A DNA stretch of 64,000 nt from Acetobacteraceae bacterium (GTDB taxonomy: Bacteria > Pseudomonadota > Alphaproteobacteria > Acetobacterales > Acetobacteraceae): contig JARLIM010000015.1 of NCBI GenBank assembly GCA_031291725.1, positions 174,638 to 238,637 on the forward strand, read 5' to 3'. The notes under the pieces were generated by a model. It ran no database searches, was not told where the DNA came from, and saw nothing but the letters and a program-made list of their open reading frames with translations. Below, piece by piece: positions 18,537-27,595 of the stretch. How positions within the stretch are numbered: the first letter of the stretch is position 1; every line of letters starts with the position of its first letter. The translations under genes and the position numbers were made by a program.

Positions 18537-18717
18537 GATGACAACCAAGACAAAGCTGGATGCAATCAAAAACACGCTGCCGCAAATCGTTATGAGAAAT
18601 TGGGAATAACGTAAATCGACCTTGACGGATCGGTTGGGCCTTCTCATTTCCGCTGAGTGTGATTGACTGTGTGCGGATTTGTGCCGCACCCTTGGTGGAC
18701 GATTTGGGGAGAAGACA

Positions 18718-19212
<495 letters not shown>

Positions 19213-19284
19213 GCCGCTGTTTCATCGTCCAAAAAGAACAAAGGCGCGGGGTGAACCTCGCGCCGACAGCTCCGGGAGAGAGCA

Positions 19285-21687
19285 ATGAACGCGATTTTCG
19301 AAGGCATCGGCGCCTCCGTTCGCCGCAAAGAGGATCTGCGGTTCCTCAGCGGTCGCGGCCACTATACCGACGACATGAACCGTCCCGGCCAGACCCATTG
19401 CGTTCTCAAACGCTCTGACCGCCCGCATGCCATCATCACATCCATCGACACCAGTGCAGCCCGCGCCGCACCCGGTGTGGTGGCGGTCTTCACCCATGCC
19501 GACCTTGATGCCGATGGCGTCGGTGGCGTGCCGTGTGGCTGGCAGATCCATTCCAAGGATGGCTCCCCGATGGTCGAGCCCGGCCACCCGGTGCTGGCCA
19601 CTGGCCGCGTGCGCCATGTCGGTGACCCGGTGGTGGCGGTGATCGCCGAGACCAGGCAGCAGGCACGCAATGCCGCCGAATTGCTGGTCATCGACTATCA
19701 AGACCTGCCCGCCGTCGCCCACATCGCCGACGCCATCGCGCCCGGCGCGGCGCTGGTGCAGGAGGCCGCCGCCGGCAACACCTGCTTCGATTGGCACATC
19801 GGCGACAAGGATCTCGTCGATGCCGCCTTCGCCCGTGCCACGCATCGGGTCAAGCTCGACCTGACCAACAACCGCCTCGTGCCCAACGCGATGGAACCCC
19901 GCGCGGCGATTGGCGATTACGATGCGATGAGCGGTGATTACACCCTCATCACCACCAGCCAGAACCCGCATGTCATCCGGCTGCTGATGGGGGCCTTCGT
20001 GCTGCACATCCCCGAGCATCGCCTGCGCGTGCTGGCACCCGATGTGGGTGGTGGGTTCGGCTCGAAAATCTATCACTATGCCGAAGAGGCCATCGTCACC
20101 TGGGCGGCGGGCAAGCTCAAACGTCCGGTGAAATGGACAGCCGATCGCTCGGAGGCCTTCATGTCCGACGCGCATGGCCGCGACCATGCCAGCACGGCGG
20201 AAATGGCGCTCGATGCGGAGGGCAATTTCCTCGCTTTGCGCGTGGCGACGGTGGCCAATCTCGGCGCCTATCTCTCCACCTTTGCCCCCGCCGTGCCCAC
20301 CTATCTGTCGGCGACGCTGTTGGCCGGGGTCTACAAGACGCCTGCAATCTATGCCGAAGTGCGTGCGATCTTCACCAACACGGTGCCGGTGGATGCCTAT
20401 CGTGGGGCAGGGCGGCCGGAATCGACCTTCCTGCTCGAACGCCTGCTCGACACCATCGCGCATGACACCGGCATTGACCGCATCGAACTGCGCCGCCGCA
20501 ATTTCATCCCCACCGACGCCTTCCCGTATCAAACCCCGGTGGCGCTGCAATATGACAGCGGCGATTATGTCAGCACGCTCAACGCGGCCCTGAAGGCCGC
20601 CGATTGGGACGGCTTCGCGGCCCGTCGTGCCGAGGCGAAAGCGCGTGGCAAGCTGCGCGGCATCGGTGTCTCCACCTATGTGGAAGCCTGCGGCATCGCG
20701 CCATCCAAGCTCGTCGGTGCGCTCGGTGCGCGTGCGGCGCTGTATGAGGTGGCGCAGATCCGCGTCCATCCCACTGGCTCCGTCACCGTCTTCACCGGCA
20801 CGCACAGCCATGGCCAGGGGCATGAGACGACCTTCGCCCAACTCGTCGCCTCGCAACTCGGCGTGCCGTTCGAAAATGTCGATATCGTGCACGGCGACAC
20901 CAACAAGATCCCGTTCGGCATGGGCACCTATGGCAGCCGCTCGCTGGCTGTCGGCGGCACGGCGATGGTCAAGGCGATGGATAAGATCATCGCCAAGGGT
21001 AAGAAAATCGCCGCCCATCTGCTGGAAGCCTCGGTGGACGATATTGAATTCGCCAACGGCAATTTCACCGTGGCGGGCACCGATCGCGCCAAGAGCTTCG
21101 GCGAAATCGCTCTCACCGCCTATGTGCCGCACAACTACCCGATCGAGGACATCGAGCCGGGGCTGGAAGAGACCGCCTTCTACGATCCGGCCAACTTCAC
21201 CTTCCCCGGCGGCTGCCATGTGTGTGAGGTGGAGGTTGATCCCGAAACCGGAGTCACCACGGTCGTCAACTTCACCGCGGTCGATGACGTGGGCCGGGTG
21301 ATCAACCCGATGATCGTCGAGGGCCAGATTCAGGGCGGTGTGGCACAGGGCATCGGGCAGGCATTGCTGGAAAATGCGGTCTATGACGAACAGGGGCAAC
21401 TCGTCTCCGGCTCGTTCATGGACTACACCATGCCGCGCGCCGATAATCTGCCCAACATCTCGGTGGGCACCGAGACCACGCTGTGCACTCACAACGCGCT
21501 TGGCGTGAAGGGCTGCGGCGAGGTGGGGGCAATCGGCTCGCCGCCAGCGGTGATCAACGCGGTGGTCGATGCGTTGAAAGACTATGGCGTGCGGCATGTG
21601 AACATGCCTGCCACGTCGCAGAAACTGTGGCAGATTATTCAGGACTCGTCGGCCCAGCCGGCAGTGGCCAATCTGTCGTCGAACTGA
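19285..21687 (+). CDS. Molybdenum large subunit, form II CODH-like/xanthine oxidase family
   Basis: 800-aa molybdopterin cytosine dinucleotide-binding subunit. The active-site loop is AYRGAGR (near residue 371), the form II type, not the AYxCSFR loop of true CO dehydrogenase. GGGFGSK and GQGHETT contact the cofactor, and the catalytic Glu lies in GCGEVG near residue 746. It should hydroxylate a carbon of an aldehyde, heterocycle or aromatic acid derivative; the substrate is not evident. No coxD/E/F-type maturation genes are nearby. Confidence 0.88.
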   Translation: MNAIFEGIGASVRRKEDLRFLSGRGHYTDDMNRPGQTHCVLKRSDRPHAIITSIDTSAARAAPGVVAVFTHADLDADGVGGVPCGWQIHSKDGSPMVEPGHPVLATGRVRHVGDPVVAVIAETRQQARNAAELLVIDYQDLPAVAHIADAIAPGAALVQEAAAGNTCFDWHIGDKDLVDAAFARATHRVKLDLTNNRLVPNAMEPRAAIGDYDAMSGDYTLITTSQNPHVIRLLMGAFVLHIPEHRLRVLAPDVGGGFGSKIYHYAEEAIVTWAAGKLKRPVKWTADRSEAFMSDAHGRDHASTAEMALDAEGNFLALRVATVANLGAYLSTFAPAVPTYLSATLLAGVYKTPAIYAEVRAIFTNTVPVDAYRGAGRPESTFLLERLLDTIAHDTGIDRIELRRRNFIPTDAFPYQTPVALQYDSGDYVSTLNAALKAADWDGFAARRAEAKARGKLRGIGVSTYVEACGIAPSKLVGALGARAALYEVAQIRVHPTGSVTVFTGTHSHGQGHETTFAQLVASQLGVPFENVDIVHGDTNKIPFGMGTYGSRSLAVGGTAMVKAMDKIIAKGKKIAAHLLEASVDDIEFANGNFTVAGTDRAKSFGEIALTAYVPHNYPIEDIEPGLEETAFYDPANFTFPGGCHVCEVEVDPETGVTTVVNFTAVDDVGRVINPMIVEGQIQGGVAQGIGQALLENAVYDEQGQLVSGSFMDYTMPRADNLPNISVGTETTLCTHNALGVKGCGEVGAIGSPPAVINAVVDALKDYGVRHVNMPATSQKLWQIIQDSSAQPAVANLSSN

Positions 21688-21702
21688 GAAGGGGACAGCA
21701 CG

Positions 21703-22494
21703 ATGTACGATTTCGCCTATGAAAAGCCGACCGCATTGGCGGCAGCCGTCGCATCGCTTGCGGGCGACATGGACGCCAAAGCGCTGGCGGGTGGTCAGAC
21801 CTTCATCCCGGTTCTGAAGCAGCGTTTGAACAAACCGACCACGGTGGTCGATCTGGCGGCGCTCGGCCTTGTCGGCATCACCGTCACCGCCGACAGCGTG
21901 ACCATCGGGGCGATGACCACGCATGGTGAGGTGGCGTTGTCCGCCGCCGTGCAGAAGGCCATCCCGGCTCTGGCCAATCTGGCGTCGATGATCGGCGATT
22001 GGCAGGTCCGCCATCGCGGCACCATCGGCGGCTCACTCGCCAATAACGACCCGTCCGCCTGCTACCCCTCCGCCGTGCTGGCGCTGGGCGCCACCATCGT
22101 GACGGATCGCCGCAGCATTGCCGCCGATGATTATTTCCAGGGCATGTTCACCACGGCGCTGGAACAGGGCGAGATCATCACCAAGGTGATCTTCCCGATC
22201 CCGCAAAAGGCGGCCTATCAGAAGTTCCGCAACCCGGCCTCGCGCTATGCGATGGTGGGTGTGTTCGTCGCCAAGACGGCCGCGGGCGTGCGGGTGGCTG
22301 TCACCGGCGCGGCACAAGGCGGCGTGTTCCGTCATGCGGCGTTCGAAGCGGCGCTGTCGGCCAATTTCTCGCCGGACGCGATTGCGGGCATTGCCACCTC
22401 GGCCGACGATCTGAACAGCGACATCCACGCCAGCGCCGAGTATCGCGCCCATCTGATCGGCGTGATGGCCAAGCGCGCGGTGGCGGGGACTTAA
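21703..22494 (+). CDS. FAD-binding medium subunit of the form II CODH-like dehydrogenase
   Basis: 263-aa flavoprotein with both FAD-binding signatures, AGGQTFIP (residues 29-36) and TIGGSLANNDPSA (residues 107-119), and the C-terminal CO_deh_flav domain. Receives electrons from the iron-sulfur subunit and passes them to the acceptor. Lies 15 bp after the large subunit gene; a GAAGGGGA ribosome site precedes the ATG. Completes the S-L-M operon. Confidence 0.9.
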   Translation: MYDFAYEKPTALAAAVASLAGDMDAKALAGGQTFIPVLKQRLNKPTTVVDLAALGLVGITVTADSVTIGAMTTHGEVALSAAVQKAIPALANLASMIGDWQVRHRGTIGGSLANNDPSACYPSAVLALGATIVTDRRSIAADDYFQGMFTTALEQGEIITKVIFPIPQKAAYQKFRNPASRYAMVGVFVAKTAAGVRVAVTGAAQGGVFRHAAFEAALSANFSPDAIAGIATSADDLNSDIHASAEYRAHLIGVMAKRAVAGT

Positions 22495-22510
22495 CCACTC
22501 CCCAACCCCC

Positions 22511-22665
22511 CGCGCGATGGATGTCGGCACTTCGCGCGCCATGACGTGAGGGTGGGGGGTGTGGCCCGTGTCCACCCCCAACCCGTCATTGCGGCACAGC
22601 GTGCCGCAATCCATCGCTGTGTTTGGCTGCATTGCGGCGGATGGCAGCAACGCGCGCCATGACGG
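22511..22665 (+). repeat. Interspersed palindromic repeat, locus A (one partial and one full copy)
   Basis: A full 83-bp unit at 22583-22665 begins CCGTCAT and ends ATGACGG (inverted ends). It contains TGCGGCAC-agc-GTGCCGCA, a perfect 8-bp hairpin. A truncated copy of the unit's right part lies at 22511-22546, joined by a linker containing GTGGCCCGTGT. The same unit recurs at 46.6 kb and, inverted and in tandem, at 63.7-64.0 kb. Confidence 0.8.
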
Positions 22666-22702
22666 TGGGCAACCCGCAATCATCCGGGATGAGCTTAAAG
22701 TC

Positions 22703-22796
22703 GTCCCCTCACACCGCAGCTCGTAGGGTGGGTCGCCGCTATGGCGTCCCACCATCCCGATCAGAACGGCACCGCCAAGTCCCCTCACACCGCAGC
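22703..22796. repeat. 18-bp direct repeat flanking a stem-loop at the dcyD-like gene end
   Basis: GTCCCCTCACACCGCAGC occurs at 22703-22720 and again at 22779-22796. The second copy covers the end of the desulfhydrase gene, so the first is a duplicate of the coding end. Between them is the hairpin GGTGGG-T-CGCC / GGCG-T-CCCACC (22727-22753, loop GCTAT). The hairpin may act as a bidirectional terminator between the converging operons; the duplication suggests an insertion by slippage or by a small element. Confidence 0.55.
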
Positions 22797-23786
22797 GTTG
22801 AGATAATCCGCATATCCGAACAGCCCAACCTGGCCGCCGGTGTGCAGGAAGACCACGTTCTCATCGGCGGCAAAATGGCCCTTGCGCACCAGATCGAGCA
22901 GCCCGGCCATGCCCTTGCCGGAGTAAACCGGGTCGAGGAACACGCCTTCCGTCCGTGCCAGCAGCTTCACCGCCTCGGCCATGCCCGGCGTTGGGATGCC
23001 GTAGCCTTCGCCGACATAATCGCAATTGGCCACGACAGCCTCACGCGGCACCGCAGGCCCGCCGATCAGCGCCGAGGTGGCTTGGGCGAGTTTGTACACA
23101 TTGGCTTCCTGTTTGTCCTTCGGCAGTCGCACGCCGATCCCGAGCACCGGAATGCCCGCATTGAGCGCGTTGAAACCCGCCACCAGCCCCGCCTGCGTGC
23201 CTGCCGAACCTGTGGCATGCACCACATGGTCAATCTTCAGGCCCATATCATTCGCCTGCGCCATCAACTCCAGCGCCACGGCGGCATAGCCCGTCGCCCC
23301 GATGGCGTTCGAGCCGCCGCCGGGGATCAGATAGGGTTTTTCTCCGGCGGCTTCCAACCGCGCGCCCACCTCCTCAATCGCCGCCTGCATGTCCGTGCCG
23401 CCGGGGCGATGTTCGATGGTGATGCCCATCAGATGATCGAGCAGCACGTTGCCGCCTTGCAGATAATCCTTGTCGTTGGTCTGCACGCGATGTTCGAGGA
23501 CAGCGGTGCATTTCAGGCCGAATTTCATCGCCACCGCCGCCGTCTGCCGCACATGGTTGGACTGCACCGCCCCTTGCGTGACCAGATGCGTCGCCCCCTT
23601 GGCCAGCGCGTCTCCCACCAGGAATTCCAGCTTGCGCACCTTGTTGCCGCCGGTGGCCACCCCGGTGCAATCGTCGCGCTTGATCCACAATGTCGGCCCG
23701 CCGAGCAGTTTGGACAGATTGCCCATCTTCTCCAGCGGGGTCGGGGTCTGGCAGAGCTTGACGCGGGGGAAGCGGGCGAGATGCAT
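22785..23786 (-). CDS. PLP-dependent D-cysteine desulfhydrase / L-cysteate sulfo-lyase family protein
   Basis: 333-aa fold type II PLP enzyme of the ACC deaminase/D-cysteine desulfhydrase family. PLP lysine in [12 protein letters not shown], substrate-loop [14 protein letters not shown], and the phosphate-binding GSAGTQAGL. Start taken at ATG 23786 (MHLARFPR, with GAGGA 7 bp upstream); an ATG ten codons earlier lacks a ribosome site. Expected reaction is desulfuration of D-cysteine (or cysteate) to pyruvate. The active-site residues that separate these activities cannot be settled by eye. Confidence 0.78.
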   Translation of the reverse strand: MHLARFPRVKLCQTPTPLEKMGNLSKLLGGPTLWIKRDDCTGVATGGNKVRKLEFLVGDALAKGATHLVTQGAVQSNHVRQTAAVAMKFGLKCTAVLEHRVQTNDKDYLQGGNVLLDHLMGITIEHRPGGTDMQAAIEEVGARLEAAGEKPYLIPGGGSNAIGATGYAAVALELMAQANDMGLKIDHVVHATGSAGTQAGLVAGFNALNAGIPVLGIGVRLPKDKQEANVYKLAQATSALIGGPAVPREAVVANCDYVGEGYGIPTPGMAEAVKLLARTEGVFLDPVYSGKGMAGLLDLVRKGHFAADENVVFLHTGGQVGLFGYADYLNAAV

Positions 23787-23950
23787 CTTGAAATCCTCGG
23801 TTTTTTTGTCTGCCATCTGTAACGCTGGCCTGATCGGACTGTCAGACAGTCACGGGTGCAAATCAACCACCCCGCGCGGGTCTTGCCGCAGGGCTGCTGA
23901 GGCCCACCTGCAAGACGGTGCAACGCTGTGGCTTTGGGAAGGGGAACGCG

Positions 23951-24925
23951 ATGCTGATCCGTAAACTGCGTGGCTGGAACATGCCGGAACGACTCGTCAC
24001 ACCGGAATCGGTGATGTTGGGCCGCCGTGCCGCCCTGGCGGGTGTCGCCTCGATTGTTGCGGCCGTGCCGGCGCACGCGCAATGGGCCAATCTGTTCGGC
24101 GGTGCGCCCGCACGCCCGGAACAGCCGCGCAAGCCGCTCGTCGCCAGCCGCAATGATCGCTATGTCGCCGGGCGGGCGATCACCGAGGAGCGTCAGGCGA
24201 TCACCTATAACAATTTCTACGAATTCGGCATGTCCAAATCGGTCTATGGCGCCGCACAGGCGCTGGTGCTGGACCCGTGGAGTGTCGAGATCGCCGGTCT
24301 GGTGGCCAAGCCGCAGAAGATCGGGTTGGAGGATCTGCTCAAGCGGATGCCGTTGGAGGAGCGAATTTATCGTCATCGCTGCGTGGAAACCTGGGCGATG
24401 ACGGTGCCGTGGACCGGCTTTCCGCTGGCCAAATTGGTCGAGATGGCCGAGCCGCAGCCGGAGGCGAAATACGTCGTCTTCACCACCTTGGCCGACGCCA
24501 AGACCATGCCCGGGCTTGGCCAGCGCTTCTATCCCTGGCCCTACACCGAGGGTCTGACTTTGGCCGAGGCGCGCAACGAATTGGCGTTCATGGCGGTGGG
24601 CATGTATGGCAAGACGCTGCCGCCACAGAACGGCGCGCCATTGCGGCTGGCGGTGCCGTGGAAATACGGCTTCAAATCGGCCAAGTCGATTGTCAAGATT
24701 GAATTTTCCGCCAAACGTCCCACCACCTATTGGGAGTCGCTGCAGGACAGCGAATACGGCTTCTGGGCCAATGTGAATCCCGATGTGCCGCATCCGCGCT
24801 GGAGTCAGGCCACCGAGACGCTGCTCGGCTCGGATGAGCGGGTGCCGACGAAAATGTGGAACGGCTATGGCGAATTCGTCGCAGACATGTACAAAGGCAT
24901 GAGCAACGAGAAGCTGTTCATGTGA
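23951..24925 (+). CDS. msrP: Protein-methionine-sulfoxide reductase catalytic subunit MsrP (YedY)
   Basis: 324-aa periplasmic molybdoenzyme that repairs oxidised methionine in envelope proteins. A Tat signal is present (GRRAALAGVASIVAAVPAHA), followed by the oxidoreductase molybdopterin domain with the Mo ligand Cys144 in HRCVETWAM. The ATG at 23951 has GGGGAA 5 bp upstream. The usual haem partner MsrQ does not follow; instead a 106-aa membrane protein overlaps the stop. Confidence 0.88.
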   Translation: MLIRKLRGWNMPERLVTPESVMLGRRAALAGVASIVAAVPAHAQWANLFGGAPARPEQPRKPLVASRNDRYVAGRAITEERQAITYNNFYEFGMSKSVYGAAQALVLDPWSVEIAGLVAKPQKIGLEDLLKRMPLEERIYRHRCVETWAMTVPWTGFPLAKLVEMAEPQPEAKYVVFTTLADAKTMPGLGQRFYPWPYTEGLTLAEARNELAFMAVGMYGKTLPPQNGAPLRLAVPWKYGFKSAKSIVKIEFSAKRPTTYWESLQDSEYGFWANVNPDVPHPRWSQATETLLGSDERVPTKMWNGYGEFVADMYKGMSNEKLFM

Positions 24926-25242
24926 CTGCCAAATCCTCGCTTTCATCCCGCATGATCGTCGGCAAGTGTCTGGCCGCGATGGGGGCGTTTTTGCTGGTGG
25001 TGTCGTTCGCATTGGCGGTGCTGGAACCACCGTTTCAATCGCTGGGGGAGTTCGTGGTCGCCCTCGATCAGACGCAGCTGATCTGGCTCAACACCCCGCC
25101 AGCGGGCGGGGTGGCGCGCATGCTGTGGGAGGCGGTGGCGGTGCCGTTGCTGGTCCGGCCGGATTGGTTGGTGCCGACGATGCTGGGCGTGGTCTGCGTC
25201 GGCTTGGCAGCGCAACTCACCTGGGGCAAACCCCACTCATAA
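24922..25242 (+). CDS. Small membrane protein coupled to msrP (unknown function)
   Basis: 106-aa protein starting at a GTG that overlaps the msrP stop (GTGA). Hydrophobic segments run at about residues 12-33 (IVGKCLAAMGAFLLVVSFALAV) and 80-98 (PTMLGVVCVGLAAQL); a loop carrying PPFQSLGEFV lies between. It is half the size of MsrQ and lacks an obvious pair of haem-ligating histidines. I do not recognise a family. Its place suggests a role with MsrP, but that is position only. Confidence 0.65.
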   Translation: MTAKSSLSSRMIVGKCLAAMGAFLLVVSFALAVLEPPFQSLGEFVVALDQTQLIWLNTPPAGGVARMLWEAVAVPLLVRPDWLVPTMLGVVCVGLAAQLTWGKPHS

Positions 25243-25258
25243 GGCGGAAGCGGGACTG

Positions 25259-25639
25259 ATGCAGGCAATTCTCCTGGTGGCGTTTGGCGGTGCGGCGGGC
25301 AGTCTGGCCCGCTATTGGATGACCCTGGTGGCCGCCCAATTGGTCGGCGAGACATTCCCTTGGGGCACGTTGGCCATCAACGTGATCGGCAGCTTCGTCA
25401 TCGGTGGTTTTGCCGCCCTCACCGGCGGCGATGGCATCTTTGCCGGCAACATGTCGCTGCGCCTGCTGGTGATGGTGGGGATTTGCGGCGGGTTCACCAC
25501 CTTCTCCTCGTTCAGCCTGCAAACCTTCATGCTGCTGCGCGAGGGCGCTTATGGCTGGGCGATCGCCTATGTGATGGGCTCGGTGCTGCTCTGCCTGCTC
25601 GGCACCGCGGCAGGCATGGCGGCGTTTACGCGCGGTTAA
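25259..25639 (+). CDS. crcB: Fluoride ion channel CrcB/Fluc
   Basis: 126-aa four-helix membrane protein that exports fluoride as a dual-topology dimer. Signature GGAAGSLARYW at the N-terminus, PWGTLAINVIGSFVIGG with the pore Asn, and GICGGFTTFSSFS (the Phe-box). Sixteen bp after the preceding gene, in the same direction. No fluoride riboswitch fits in that gap. Confidence 0.93.
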   Translation: MQAILLVAFGGAAGSLARYWMTLVAAQLVGETFPWGTLAINVIGSFVIGGFAALTGGDGIFAGNMSLRLLVMVGICGGFTTFSSFSLQTFMLLREGAYGWAIAYVMGSVLLCLLGTAAGMAAFTRG

Positions 25640-25654
25640 GCTCTCTGGCGCAGA

Positions 25655-26284
25655 ATGTTGGGCATGATCGCCCGACGCTCCCTCTTCGCCCTCGTCTCTG
25701 GTCTGCTTCTGGCAGATGCCCCACCGCGCCCGATATTGCTGCCCGGAGAGGGCGGTGCACCGGTGTTGCTGCTGCCCAAGGGGGGGCGGGTTGCCTGTCC
25801 GCCGATGCGCGCGCGGGTGCTGGCGGAATTGCCATTCCGCGCCGGTCCGGTGGTGGCGTTGCGCTTCGGCTGGGATGCCGGGCCTGCCACGCAGGATCTG
25901 CTCGCGCTGATGGCTGAAGATGGCACGCTGCTCGCGTTGGAACGGCTGACATGGCAGCAGGGCGGTGCCAATTTCATCACCCGCTTTGCCATGCTGCCGG
26001 ATCGCGAACATCTGGCGCTGGAACGCGCGGCCAATCTGCCGGGCAGCCCCCCGCGTCATGAAGGCTGGACGGATTATCTCCGGCGTGACCCCGCCGGTCT
26101 GCACGATGCGCCCGCCCGCCCGGTGCTGGCGGGCACCCTGCAGGCGGCCTTGTCGGCAGAGCGCGCGCGATTGGCCTATTGGGCTGGCGGGCAGGTGGCA
26201 GCGATGCCGCCGCCAATGCTGTCAGCCCTCAGCGCCTCACCCTTCGGCGAGGGCGCGACGGGCCACCTGGGCCAGATAGGATGA
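25655..26284 (+). CDS. Hypothetical exported protein
   Basis: 209 aa with an N-terminal signal-like segment (RRSLFALVSGLLLADA) and a Pro/Arg-rich body (KGGRVACPPMRARV). No family recognised. Codon use is like its neighbours. Its last 48 bp overlap, on the opposite strand, the end of the M20 gene, so either the true C-terminus is shared antisense DNA or the frame ends in an extension. ATG 25664 is an alternative start; neither has a strong ribosome site. Confidence 0.55.
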   Translation: MLGMIARRSLFALVSGLLLADAPPRPILLPGEGGAPVLLLPKGGRVACPPMRARVLAELPFRAGPVVALRFGWDAGPATQDLLALMAEDGTLLALERLTWQQGGANFITRFAMLPDREHLALERAANLPGSPPRHEGWTDYLRRDPAGLHDAPARPVLAGTLQAALSAERARLAYWAGGQVAAMPPPMLSALSASPFGEGATGHLGQIG

Positions 26285-27376
26285 GGCAGCGGGCAGAATG
26301 GCGTCGTTATAGTCATAACCGTCATTGTGCAGGTCAATGCCCGGCCCGTTGCCGATCCAGACATAAGCGCCCGGACAGGCTTGCAACATCCAGCCGAAAT
26401 CCTCGCCCGTCATCGCGGGCGGCAGATCGGTGCGCAGCGCGAGCCCCGCCGCTTTCGTCGCTTGCTCGGCCAAACGTGCTGCGGCGGCATTGTTGATGGT
26501 CGGCCCCACGCCAGGGACGATTTCGACGGCAATGCGCACGCCCATCATCAGTGCCACCCCCTCGGCCACCCGGTTCATGCCGTCTTCCAACGCGCGGCGG
26601 GTCTCCTCGGTGTAATAGCGGCAGGTGCCGCGTAGGACGACCTTGCCCGGAATCTGGTTCATCGCCCCGCCCGCTTCCATCACCCCCAGGCTGATCACGC
26701 CCGCCTGCAACGGATCGACATTGCGGGCGACGATGGATTGCAGGCCGACGATCAGATGCCCGGCGGCCACCACCGGATCGCGCGTCAAATGCGGCAAGGC
26801 GGCGTGGCCGGAGGTGCCGTCGATGGTGAAATGGATGCGCGCGCCTGCCGCCATCACCGGGCCGTGATGCACCGCAACCGTGCCCGCCTCAAGTCCCGGC
26901 CAATTGTGATAGCTGAAGATGCGCTCCATCGGGAATCGGGTGAACAAGCCGTCCGCCATCATCGCTTTCGCCCCACCCTGGCCCTCTTCGGCGGGCTGGA
27001 AGACAAAATGCACCGTGCCGGACCAGCTTTGGTCGGCCTGCAACAAGGCCGCCGCCCCCAGCAGCGAGGTGGTGTGGCCGTCATGGCCGCAGGCATGCAT
27101 CACGCCCGGATGGGTGGAGGCGTGCGGCAATCCGGTTTTCTCGACAATCGGCAACGCATCCATATCCGCCCGCAAGCCCACGCTGCGGTTCGAAGACCCG
27201 CGCGAGATGGTCGCCACCACGCCATGCCCGCCGATTCCGCCGGTCGACTCGATGCCCAATTCGGCCAATTTGGCCTGCACAAAGGCCGCGGTCTCCTTCT
27301 CCTGCTTGGACAATTCCGGATTGGCATGCAGATGCCTGCGCCATGCGGTGAGTTTTTCGACGAGGGTGGCGTCCAT
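26237..27376 (-). CDS. M20 family metallo-amidohydrolase (hippurate hydrolase-like)
   Basis: 379 aa. Zinc/manganese ligands are visible in MHACGHDGHT and FQPAEEGQGGAKAM, and the C-terminal MTGEDFGWML carries the conserved acidic residue. A lid domain with GTSGHAALPH lies between. Members remove acyl groups from N-acyl amino acids (hippurate, indole-acetyl amino acids). The exact substrate is not readable. Single gene converging on the preceding hypothetical gene. Confidence 0.85.
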   Translation of the reverse strand: MDATLVEKLTAWRRHLHANPELSKQEKETAAFVQAKLAELGIESTGGIGGHGVVATISRGSSNRSVGLRADMDALPIVEKTGLPHASTHPGVMHACGHDGHTTSLLGAAALLQADQSWSGTVHFVFQPAEEGQGGAKAMMADGLFTRFPMERIFSYHNWPGLEAGTVAVHHGPVMAAGARIHFTIDGTSGHAALPHLTRDPVVAAGHLIVGLQSIVARNVDPLQAGVISLGVMEAGGAMNQIPGKVVLRGTCRYYTEETRRALEDGMNRVAEGVALMMGVRIAVEIVPGVGPTINNAAAARLAEQATKAAGLALRTDLPPAMTGEDFGWMLQACPGAYVWIGNGPGIDLHNDGYDYNDAILPAASSYLAQVARRALAEG

Positions 27377-27595
27377 ATTGAGGGGTCTCCAACGCTGGAT
27401 CAGCCAGCAATGCTGTCATGATATGCGCATTTGCGCAGAAAATTCATCCCACCAAAGATTCCGCATTGCGACACAATCTCTGCCGCAATGTCGCCATTTG
27501 TAGGTGCGACAAATTGGGTGTTCGCAAGGGTTCCCGGCCAAAGAAGCACCGCTTCTGAGGGGTGTCGGGAGGATTTGCGGCTCCAGGAGGCTTCT

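Noticed and set aside
18538..18609. 23-codon frame after the transglutaminase gene
   Set aside because: No ribosome site and no recognisable product; probably chance.
19222..22014. 930-codon open frame antisense to the molybdenum subunit gene
   Set aside because: Histidine/arginine-rich translation typical of an antisense shadow in GC-rich DNA; the plus strand encodes a complete recognised protein.
25243..25258. Fluoride riboswitch for crcB
   Set aside because: Only 16 bp separate crcB from the preceding coding region, too short for the element.
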